A stretch of 21,889 nt of DNA, taken from an uncultured Prevotella sp. GTDB lineage: Bacteria; Bacteroidota; Bacteroidia; Bacteroidales; Bacteroidaceae. The position numbers were made by a program, and so were the translations under genes. The notes under the pieces were generated by a model, which ran no database searches, was not told where the DNA came from, and was given only the letters and a program-made list of their open reading frames with translations. Shown here piece after piece: positions 15,456 through 21,889 of this stretch. The stretch is taken from assembly GCA_937877595.1 (NCBI GenBank), contig CALFIY010000086.1, positions 1-21,889 on the forward strand. The letters run 5' to 3'. Within the stretch, counting starts at the first letter, position 1. Each line of letters opens with the position of its first letter.

Positions 15456-15800
15456 ACTAACGTTTCTGCCCTGAGGCATTATAATGCCGACCGCTATTTC
15501 TTATTACGATATTGCCGTCTAAGAGATATTTGCGTGTTTTCACGTCATTTACGATGGTTTTCTGTGTTGCGACAGCAGAGCGTCGTCTTCGTCCAGAGTG
15601 ACATAGTCTTCGGCTTTTCCCGACTCCCATGCCCAGCACTCTGCCAGCACTACGTCGTAGTCGGTTTCGTAAAGGTCCCACGCATCGTCGCTGTTGCGCC
15701 ACGCACGACAGCGGATAAAGCGGTTGCCAATGCCGTTGTAAATGCAAAGGTCAGCAGGCAACTTGCGAGAGAGGTTTTTAGTAGTTGCAGATTGTTTGTA
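15456..15800 (-). pseudogene. Decayed coding tail downstream of the GH2 gene
   Basis: After the GH2 stop at 15801-15803, the same reading frame continues for about 84 codons without interruption. It includes a protein-like, acidic stretch (NRFIRCRAWRNSDDAWDLYE, then VVLAECWAWESGKAEDYV), and ends at a stop near 15549. A second minus-strand frame then reads TIVNDVKTRKYLLDGNIVIR and HYNASGQKR before stopping near 15457. The second piece resembles the C-terminal tails I associate with secreted Prevotella proteins (KYL-DG-I-I, YNA-GQ). The simplest reading is a former C-terminal extension of GH2, or a separate small gene, broken by a stop and a frameshift around 15550-15580. No start codon with a promoter or Shine-Dalgarno was found. 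The family was not recognised. Confidence 0.4.
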
Positions 15801-18791
15801 TTATTCGTTGAATTCCACTTCGATTATTCTCAGCCTGTTGCTCTTGGACGGCTTTGTGCTGACGGCCTTGCGGGCTGCCAGTTCGGTCATGTCTCCAAAA
15901 GCCTCCTTTATCGTGGCAGCACCTATCATCTTTATGGTATATGTGCTGCTCTCCACGGGATTGTCTATTTCGAGATAGCAGTTGCCAAGGGTTTTCGGTG
16001 TATAGCCGCTCCATACCACGGTGCCGTCTTCTGTCGAAATCTCCAGCGGATAACTCGTCTTGCGGAAGTCTTGTAGCCTGATGGCAACCTGGCGCACCTT
16101 TGCAGCATGCGAGAGGCGGAACGTCATCCACGCGTCGGCAATCTCCTCGTTGCTGCTCCATGTGCTTGCCTCGTTGTCGTCGTAGGCGAGAATGGCGTCC
16201 TGCTGGTTGCTTCCTGCCGTGACATCCATGATGGGCACTGCCGTGAACTGCTGTTTGTAGGATGGCGTAGGTGGTGTCTCACCGCGCAGCAGGTATGGCG
16301 GCAGTGTCTTCTGCCACGCGGCTTCTATTGGCTGTCCGTCGGCATCGGTGTAGAATCCGTAGTGTGTCGGTGTTGCCACGCTGTGCGTAGTCAGTACGGC
16401 ATCGGCCATTCCCTGTGTGGCAGCAGTGATAGTGATGTCGCCGGCAACCGTCGTGCTGCGCACCATAACCCTGCACACTCCTGCCTCGACTGCCAGTTGC
16501 TTGCTCAGCACTCTGTTGTCGAGCGAGTCGGCACCGTCGCCGCTAAGTCCGCCAAGCCATTCTGCCTCTCCCTGCAGTGTGAAGTCTATCATGTTGTGTG
16601 CCAGTGGGCAGCGGCGGCCCTGGAGGTCTACTACTTCTATTTCTGCTATGCGTATATCACTGCCGTCGGCTCTGAAAGCCTGCGGTGTTTCCACCCAGTG
16701 CATGCTGAGTGCTGCAGGTTCGCCTGCGGTGTTGATAGCATGGCGGCTTACTGTCTTGCCGGCCTTGCGCCCGACGGCTTCTATCCTGCCGGCCTCAAAC
16801 TTAACGTTGTCGAAGGTGAAGAGGAAGGTGTCGCTCCTCTTGCCCTTGCCCATCAGGCGGCCGTTTATGACCAGTTCCACTTCGTCGGCGGTGCTTACAA
16901 CATAGACAGGCTTGCGTGTTCCCTCGTCGTAGTTCCAGTGGCCAATGATATATGTGTGTTCGCGCTCGGTATCAACCCATCCGTCCCACATAACCTGGTG
17001 TGCATACCACGAATCTTTCGGCAGGCGCATGGCATCCACGTCGCCGCTTGTGCGATAGTTCTTTTCGCCTCGATAGTGAGTGTTAGAGTCGGCGAAGATG
17101 ATTTTTGCGCCGCCGCTGTTTACTCTTGTGCCCTGTCCCGGACGAGCCATCCAGTATTCGTTCCACCTTACTACGTTCTCCACGGCCAGTCCGTCCTGAT
17201 TGTGATTGTAACTTACGGCGCGTGCGCCACGATATAGCGGACCGTCGCCCTCTTTGTGGTAGGGCCAACTCCATTCGTCCCAGTAGCGGCGAATGCCTTC
17301 GTCGCGGCAATATTCCATCTGCCACATCGGTTTAGTGGCCGAGCGGTTGATATAGAGCATTTCGCCACCGTATTCTGCTTCGCGCGAGTCGAGCATGTTG
17401 CGGCTTCCGATGGCTCTGCCGCCAAGAGGGTCGTACTGGTCGCGTATGCTTTTCATTTCTGCCATGTGCTCTTCCGAAATCTGGTTGTTGCCACATTCGT
17501 AGAAGAGAATGCTTGGCGAGTTGCGGTTGTAGATGATGGCGTCGCGCATCACCTCCTTGCGCTGCTGCCATCTGCGGTCGGTAACGTCTTTCTCGGCGTC
17601 GCCGGCAGGCATTGCCTGTATCAGTCCGAGCCGGTCGAACGACTCGATATCCTGTTTCATTGGCGTGACGTGCATCCAGCGCACCAGATTGCCGTTACAC
17701 TCCAGTATCAAGCGGTTTGAGAAGTCGCTCATCCATGCCGGTATCGATATGCCTACGGCAGGCCATTCGTTGGTGGAGCGCTGTGCAAATCCCTTAAGGT
17801 GCAGCACGCGGTCGTTTAGTGTCACCATGCCGCGGTTGAAGTCGGTCTTGCGGAAGCCCGTGCGTGTCACGGCCTTGTCGGCCTCTTTGCCGTCTATCAG
17901 AAGTTGCGTCTCCACATCGTAAAGGAAGCCGTAGCCCCACGACCAGAAGTGCAGGCCGTCCACTTCCTTGCTGGCTGACAGCGTGGCTGTCTCGCCGGCC
18001 TTCACGGTAGTCTTGTCGCCATCGAACGATGCTATTACGCGCTTGCTGTCGGCTTCGCGCAGCGTCACACGGTATGCTATGGTGCGGTTCTTCTTCGATG
18101 TGTTTGCCACCTGCGACTCAGCATGTATCACGGCTTTCTTTGCTGCCACGTCGTGCTCTGTGGCATAGACGTAGATGCCTGTTGTCTTCAGCGAAGAGTA
18201 GAGTGGCAGAGTCTGGTAGACATCGCCCATGACATGTAGCCACACATTCTTGTTGATACCGCCGTAGTTGCAGTAGAAATTCTTGTCGTTCCACTGGAAA
18301 CGGCTGCCGGGCTTTCCGTCAGCAGATGGTTCGCGGTATGTCCAACTGTTGTCCACTCTGACGGCAAGCACATTCTCTCCTTTTTTATTAATATAAGGTG
18401 TAAGATCAAAGCCGAAGGCCATCACGCCGTTGTCGCTTCTTCCTACCTCTTTGCCGTTGAGAAACACCTGGGCGCCAAAGCGCACGCCTTCAAACTCTAT
18501 GAAGAAGCGTGTTCCCTTCTGCAGTTTTGCCGGCAGTACGAAGTACTTGCGGTACCATACCACGGTGTCCGACAGTTTGTTGATAGGGCGTGCGAAAGCC
18601 TCTGTCTGATTGAAGGCATAGGGCAGCGTCACCTCCTGCCAGTTCCTGTCGTTGAATTTCTGCTTTGAGGCGCTGCTGTTGTCGCCGACTTTCATCAGCC
18701 ACTCTGCGTTGAAGTTGTATCTGTCGCCTGCTGTGGCAGTGATTGCTGCCATGGCCATGGCAGCAAAGAGTAGTATTCTGCGTGGTTTCAT
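15801..18791 (-). CDS. Glycoside hydrolase family 2 protein, secreted, with Asn at the acid/base position
   Basis: A 996-residue secreted GH2 protein. A signal peptide (MKPRRILLFAAMAMAAITATA) is followed by the jelly-roll sugar-binding domain (about 25-195; FFIEFEGVRFGAQVFLNGKE), an Ig-like domain (about 200-310), and the TIM barrel (about 315-600). C-terminal Ig-like domains (VYVVSTADEVELVINGRLMG) come next, and the protein ends in a discoidin-like domain (about 855-996, ending RLRIIEVEFNE). The expected nucleophile is E493 (WQMEYCRDEG). The usual acid/base motif N-E reads YECGNNQIS, with N436 where glutamate is normal; E432 is nearby. A beta-galactosidase-like activity therefore cannot be assumed. 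The gene is last on its strand after acd and the small ORF. No clear promoter was seen in the 86 bases upstream, which contain a strong hairpin. Confidence 0.88.
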   Translation of the reverse strand: MKPRRILLFAAMAMAAITATAGDRYNFNAEWLMKVGDNSSASKQKFNDRNWQEVTLPYAFNQTEAFARPINKLSDTVVWYRKYFVLPAKLQKGTRFFIEFEGVRFGAQVFLNGKEVGRSDNGVMAFGFDLTPYINKKGENVLAVRVDNSWTYREPSADGKPGSRFQWNDKNFYCNYGGINKNVWLHVMGDVYQTLPLYSSLKTTGIYVYATEHDVAAKKAVIHAESQVANTSKKNRTIAYRVTLREADSKRVIASFDGDKTTVKAGETATLSASKEVDGLHFWSWGYGFLYDVETQLLIDGKEADKAVTRTGFRKTDFNRGMVTLNDRVLHLKGFAQRSTNEWPAVGISIPAWMSDFSNRLILECNGNLVRWMHVTPMKQDIESFDRLGLIQAMPAGDAEKDVTDRRWQQRKEVMRDAIIYNRNSPSILFYECGNNQISEEHMAEMKSIRDQYDPLGGRAIGSRNMLDSREAEYGGEMLYINRSATKPMWQMEYCRDEGIRRYWDEWSWPYHKEGDGPLYRGARAVSYNHNQDGLAVENVVRWNEYWMARPGQGTRVNSGGAKIIFADSNTHYRGEKNYRTSGDVDAMRLPKDSWYAHQVMWDGWVDTEREHTYIIGHWNYDEGTRKPVYVVSTADEVELVINGRLMGKGKRSDTFLFTFDNVKFEAGRIEAVGRKAGKTVSRHAINTAGEPAALSMHWVETPQAFRADGSDIRIAEIEVVDLQGRRCPLAHNMIDFTLQGEAEWLGGLSGDGADSLDNRVLSKQLAVEAGVCRVMVRSTTVAGDITITAATQGMADAVLTTHSVATPTHYGFYTDADGQPIEAAWQKTLPPYLLRGETPPTPSYKQQFTAVPIMDVTAGSNQQDAILAYDDNEASTWSSNEEIADAWMTFRLSHAAKVRQVAIRLQDFRKTSYPLEISTEDGTVVWSGYTPKTLGNCYLEIDNPVESSTYTIKMIGAATIKEAFGDMTELAARKAVSTKPSKSNRLRIIEVEFNE

Positions 18792-18833
18792 GTTAGAGAT
18801 AAGGAGTTTGAGGTGTGGGGTGAGGGAAAAATG

Positions 18834-18866
18834 TTTTTACGACCGCTCAGCGAGCGGTCGTAAAAA
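18834..18866. other. Perfect 15-bp inverted repeat between the small ORF and GH2
   Basis: TTTTTACGACCGCTC (18834-18848), loop AGC, GAGCGGTCGTAAAAA (18852-18866). The stem is flawless. Reading on the minus strand, the right arm ends in AAAAA, then CA, then TTTTT, so it is not a textbook terminator, though it may still end the etfA-acd transcript or protect its 3' end. It lies 42 bases before the GH2 start. Confidence 0.7.
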
Positions 18867-18877
18867 GAGAGAGAGTC

Positions 18878-19006
18878 TTATCTGACGAATTTCTTGCCGT
18901 TCTCATCGTCGCCAGGGAGCATGCGCCATGTTACGAGCACCTTTCCCATGTACTGCTGCTTGTAGTTACCCAGCAGCAATGTCGTGGTAAGAAGGTGTTT
19001 CTTCAT
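18878..19006 (-). CDS. Small ORF (42 residues), unknown, possibly a gene remnant
   Basis: An unrecognised 42-residue ORF on the minus strand. It starts MKKHLLTTTLLLGNYK, like the beginning of a signal peptide cut short, continues QYMGKVLVTWRMLPGDDE and ends in KKFVR. It begins 30 bases after the acyl-CoA dehydrogenase stop and ends 11 bases before the perfect hairpin, so it would be the last cistron of that transcript. The hydrophobic stretch is too short for a working signal peptide. It may be what remains of a secreted-protein gene after an internal deletion. Translation is unproven. Confidence 0.4.
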   Translation of the reverse strand: MKKHLLTTTLLLGNYKQQYMGKVLVTWRMLPGDDENGKKFVR

Positions 19007-19036
19007 TATATTAAGAAAACGGTATGTGCTTTCCTG

Positions 19037-20761
19037 CTATGCGTCAGGTGCTGCGCGGAAGTTGTGCAGGTCGTCGGCTTTGAAGGCCTTGACGTAGGCT
19101 GCCTTGCCTGCCACATCCTCTTCAGTCATGCGTACATACACCTGTGCTGACTTCAGGAACATGTCCGGAGCGCTGACGGCATCGCTAAGCAACAGCAGCG
19201 ACATAGTCAGTTCGGCGGTCATGTCGTAGAGACGGCGTGCCAGGAAGTCGAAAGCCTCTTGGTTGTCCAGTCCCTTTGCATAGTTGATGGCCTCCTCGTA
19301 GACGGGGATGAGTTTCTCTATGCGTGCCTTCAGTTCTGCTGTGGTGTCGCAGCAAGGTGTCAGGGCCTCCAGCATCTCGCGTATGTTCTGCAGCATTGTG
19401 CCATTTGAGATGTAGCGGATGGCAGCCACTACCTGCAACTGCGTTGTTCCCTCGTAAATAGAGAAGATACGTGCGTCGCGGAAGAGGCGCTGGCTCTTGT
19501 ATTCCATTATGAAGCCCGAGCCGCCGTGTATTGAGATGGCGTCGTAGGCGTTCTGGTTGGCATATTCTGAGTTCATGCCTTTTGCTAAAGGCGTGAAGGC
19601 ATCGGCCAGACGCTGGTACTTCTTCAGTTCCTGCTTCTCGTCGGCGGTAAGTGTGCGTTCGCGGCTGATATCGTCGAGCGCTTTGTAGATATCCACGTAG
19701 CGTGCTGTCTGATATAGCATGGAACGTCCGGCATCAAGTTTAGCCTTCATGCGGCTAAGCATGTCGTAAACGGCAGGGAAGTTGATGATTTTCTCGCCAA
19801 ACTGTGCGCGCTCCTTGGCATAGGCCAGTGCTTCGTTGTATGCCTCTTGCTCTACACCTACCGACTGTGCGGCGATTCCCAGGCGCGCTCCGTTCATCAG
19901 CGCCATTACATATTTGATAAGTCCCAGGCGTGTGGAGCCACAGAGTTCTGCCTTGGCGTTTTTGTAGGTAAGTTCGCAAGTCGGGCTACCATGTATACCG
20001 AGTTTGTGCTCAATGTGGCGCACGTCGACACCACCGTTGCGCTTGTCGTAGATGAACATCGAGAGTCCGCGTCCGTCCTTTGTGCCTTCCTCAGAACGTG
20101 CCAGCACGAGGTGGATGTCCGAATCGCCGTTGGTGATGAAGCGCTTCACGCCGTTCAGACGCCAGCACTGTTCCTTCTCGTCGTAAGTAGCCTTGAGCAT
20201 GACGCGCTGCAGGTCGCTGCCGGCGTCGGGCTCGGTGAGGTCCATCGACATAGTCTCTCCCTGGCATACGCGGGGAATGTATTTTTCGCGCTGCTCTTCA
20301 GAGCCGAACTCATAGAGCGTGTCAATACACGACTGGAGGCTCCAGATGTTCTGGAAGCCGGCATCGGCAGCAGCAATGACTTCGCTCAGCATCGAGAAGA
20401 CGGTGTTGGGAAGGTTGAGGCCACCGTAGCGGCGTGGCATTGACACGCCGTGAAGTCCTGCCTTGCGAGTGGCATCGATGTTTTCAAAAGTCTTCGAAGC
20501 ATAAATCATGCGCCCGTTCTCGAGGTGCGGCCCTTCCAGGTCTACGCTCTCCGAGTTTGGGGCGATGATGTTTGCAGCAACGTCGCCAGTGATGTCGAGT
20601 ATCTGTTTGTAGTTCTCTATGGCGTCGCCCAGGTCAACGGGAGCGTAGTCATAGTTCTTAGCATCTTCATAGTTGCGCTCTTTGAGTTCAACTATGCGTT
20701 TCATCAACGGGTGATTGAGATGGAAAGCAATCTCTGGATGATCTGTATAATAGTTTGCCAT
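19037..20761 (-). CDS. Acyl-CoA dehydrogenase
   Basis: A 574-residue FAD enzyme that oxidises acyl-CoA to enoyl-CoA, or runs in reverse, passing electrons to ETF. Family marks are TEPDAGSDL (176-184), the RFITNGDSDIH flavin-contact region (207-217), HGSPTCELTYKNA (257-269), FGEKI (321-325), and the catalytic-base motif FRDARIFSIYEGTTQLQ with E437. The roughly 100 residues beyond the usual core match the C-terminal extension of long bacterial acyl-CoA dehydrogenases. It overlaps nothing and lies 2 bases after etfA, so the two are co-translated partners. The substrate chain length cannot be read from the sequence. In anaerobic Bacteroidales such sets are expected to act in fatty or amino acid metabolism, which is inference. 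Confidence 0.93.
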   Translation of the reverse strand: MANYYTDHPEIAFHLNHPLMKRIVELKERNYEDAKNYDYAPVDLGDAIENYKQILDITGDVAANIIAPNSESVDLEGPHLENGRMIYASKTFENIDATRKAGLHGVSMPRRYGGLNLPNTVFSMLSEVIAAADAGFQNIWSLQSCIDTLYEFGSEEQREKYIPRVCQGETMSMDLTEPDAGSDLQRVMLKATYDEKEQCWRLNGVKRFITNGDSDIHLVLARSEEGTKDGRGLSMFIYDKRNGGVDVRHIEHKLGIHGSPTCELTYKNAKAELCGSTRLGLIKYVMALMNGARLGIAAQSVGVEQEAYNEALAYAKERAQFGEKIINFPAVYDMLSRMKAKLDAGRSMLYQTARYVDIYKALDDISRERTLTADEKQELKKYQRLADAFTPLAKGMNSEYANQNAYDAISIHGGSGFIMEYKSQRLFRDARIFSIYEGTTQLQVVAAIRYISNGTMLQNIREMLEALTPCCDTTAELKARIEKLIPVYEEAINYAKGLDNQEAFDFLARRLYDMTAELTMSLLLLSDAVSAPDMFLKSAQVYVRMTEEDVAGKAAYVKAFKADDLHNFRAAPDA

Positions 20762-20763
20762 AG

Positions 20764-21786
20764 TTACTTACTGTTCTGCTTATAGTATTTAATGAGTTTT
20801 GGAACCACTTCCTCTACTGTGCCGACAATCACGTAGTCGGCAATGCGGTTTATAGGAGCATCGGGGTCGCTGTTTACGCTTATTATGATGCCTGAATCCT
20901 GCATACCGGCAATGTGCTGGATTTGTCCGCTGATGCCGCAGGCGATATACACCTTCGGATGAACGGTGACACCAGTCTGACCAATCTGTCGGTCGTGGTC
21001 TATCCAGCCTGCGTCAACGGCAGCACGGCTTCCGCCGACCTCACCGTGAAGCACCTTGGCGAGTTGGAACAACTGGTCGAAGCCTTCTTTCGAGCCTACT
21101 CCGTATCCGCCTGCCACAACGATGGGGGCACCTTTCAGATTGTGCTTGGCAGCCTGCACCTCGTGGGTGAGAACCTTTACAACGAAAGCCTCTGGCGATA
21201 CGTATTTCGCAACTTCAGGATAAGCCACCTCGTTCTTTGCCTTGCCATCGTAGACAGCCTTCTGCATCACGCCGCTACGCACGGTAGCCATCTGTGGACG
21301 GTGGTCGGGATTGACGATTGTAGCCACGATGTTGCCGCCAAAGGCCGGGCGTATCTGATAGAGCAGGTTGTCGTAGTGCTTGCCTTCTTTCTTGTCGTCG
21401 TAGTCGCCAATCTCCAGTTGGGTGCAGTCGGCGGTCAGTCCGCTCGTCAGCGACGACGAGACGCGTGGGCCGAGGTCGCGGCCTATTACCGTTGCGCCCA
21501 TCAGACAGATTTGCGGCTGCTCTTCCTTAAAGAGATTGACGAGAATGTCAGTGTGGGGAGCAGAAGTGTAGGGGAAGAGGCCCTCGCCGTCGAAGACGAA
21601 GAGTTTGTCAACACCGTACGGCAGAATCTGCTCTTCCACTTTTCCCTTGATGCCGGTGCCGGCAACAACGGCATGGAGTTCTACTCCGAGTTCATTGGCG
21701 AGTTTCCGGCCCTTGGTCAGCAACTCCTGAGATACTTCCTGCACCAGCGTGCCTTCTATCTCGCAATATACAAAAACATTATTCAT
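20764..21786 (-). CDS. etfA: Electron transfer flavoprotein alpha subunit
   Basis: A 340-residue ETF alpha subunit. The C-terminal FAD-binding signature is intact: GISGQIQHIAGMQDSGIII, then NSDPDAPINRIADYVIVGTVEEVVPKL. The middle carries ADCTQLEIGD, RPAFGGNIVATI and VVAGGYGVGSKEGF, all typical. It forms a heterodimer with EtfB and shuttles electrons between the dehydrogenase encoded next to it and the quinone pool or other acceptors. The dehydrogenase starts 2 bases after its stop. EtfB is not in the window; in this phylum it usually sits directly upstream, which would be beyond the right edge. The 103 bases upstream that are visible hold short repeats and no promoter box of TAnnTTTG type. 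Confidence 0.95.
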   Translation of the reverse strand: MNNVFVYCEIEGTLVQEVSQELLTKGRKLANELGVELHAVVAGTGIKGKVEEQILPYGVDKLFVFDGEGLFPYTSAPHTDILVNLFKEEQPQICLMGATVIGRDLGPRVSSSLTSGLTADCTQLEIGDYDDKKEGKHYDNLLYQIRPAFGGNIVATIVNPDHRPQMATVRSGVMQKAVYDGKAKNEVAYPEVAKYVSPEAFVVKVLTHEVQAAKHNLKGAPIVVAGGYGVGSKEGFDQLFQLAKVLHGEVGGSRAAVDAGWIDHDRQIGQTGVTVHPKVYIACGISGQIQHIAGMQDSGIIISVNSDPDAPINRIADYVIVGTVEEVVPKLIKYYKQNSK

Positions 21787-21796
21787 ATTGTCAGTA

Positions 21797-21868
21797 TTTG
21801 AGTTTTTGAGTTTTTGAGTTCTTAAGTTATTTCGTGAGTTCTTAAGTTATTTCGTGAGTTCAACTCAC
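21797..21868. repeat. Short tandem repeats and palindrome upstream of etfA
   Basis: TTTGAGTT-type 8-base repeats (21797-21820) lead into two identical 20-base units at 21816-21835 and 21836-21855, each beginning GAGTTCTTAAG and ending TTTCGT. A third unit breaks off after six bases and forms GTGAGTT-C-AACTCAC (21854-21868), a perfect 7-bp inverted repeat. The stretch lies between etfA and whatever precedes it. Its role is unknown. Confidence 0.75.
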
Positions 21869-21889
21869 AAACTTAAAAACTTATCAACT

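Noticed and set aside
15475..15488. GGCATTATAATGCC perfect palindrome after the M16 gene
   Set aside because: It lies in the decayed coding tail, has no loop to form a hairpin terminator, is not near a promoter, and is short enough to be chance.
16107..17237. 376-residue plus-strand ORF inside GH2
   Set aside because: Antisense shadow of a well-supported GH2 reading frame; composition rich in Cys, Val and His, as expected from reverse frames.

Overview
The window reads as the genome of a gut-type Bacteroidales bacterium, most likely Prevotellaceae. This is inferred from Bacteroidetes-type promoters (TTTG-N19-TAnnTTTG), a carboxypeptidase-regulatory-domain TonB receptor, a DUF4369 thioredoxin-fold lipoprotein, a large secreted GH2 enzyme and an EtfA/acyl-CoA dehydrogenase pair. 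The exception is about 700 bases at the left edge. There, a Bacteroidales nucleoside kinase gene runs in frame into a gammaproteobacterial-looking SrfB sequence with different codon use. I read this as a probable assembly chimera at a contig end.

Layout. 1-1806 (-): kinase/SrfB hybrid ORF, open at the left edge. 1807-1937: divergent promoter region. 1938-9051 (+): Na/Pi-type transporter with a PhoU-like tail, then an Oar-like TonB-dependent receptor and a helix-hairpin-helix outer-membrane barrel protein, which are closely spaced. 9052-10194 (-): thioredoxin-fold lipoprotein without redox cysteines, whose stop codon abuts the convergent neighbour. 10195-10339: second divergent promoter region. 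10340-13654 (+): a three-gene cassette made of an HprK-like kinase fused to an S26-type (Ser/His) signal-peptidase domain, a PqqD-like protein and an ABC exporter. 13655-14186: no long gene, but a well-equipped minus-strand small gene (promoter, Shine-Dalgarno, 21-residue ORF, terminator), two palindromes, a 21-bp tandem repeat and the promoter of the next gene. 14187-15452 (+): M16 zinc protease. 15456-15800 (-): decayed coding sequence in frame with the end of the GH2 gene. 15801-18791 (-): GH2 enzyme. 18834-18866: a perfect hairpin. 18878-19006 (-): 42-residue ORF. 19037-21786 (-): acyl-CoA dehydrogenase and EtfA, a two-gene operon that probably continues to etfB outside the window. 21797-21868: short tandem repeats and a palindrome.

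The most interesting biology is the 10340-13654 cassette. A PqqD-like protein (usually a leader-peptide binder), a kinase, a leader-type peptidase and an exporter together look like a machine that modifies, trims and exports a peptide. No precursor gene, cyclase or radical SAM enzyme is visible. The second candidate is the adjacent small-peptide transcript. Neither was matched to a described system here. No tRNA, rRNA, CRISPR array, insertion sequence or integrase was seen.
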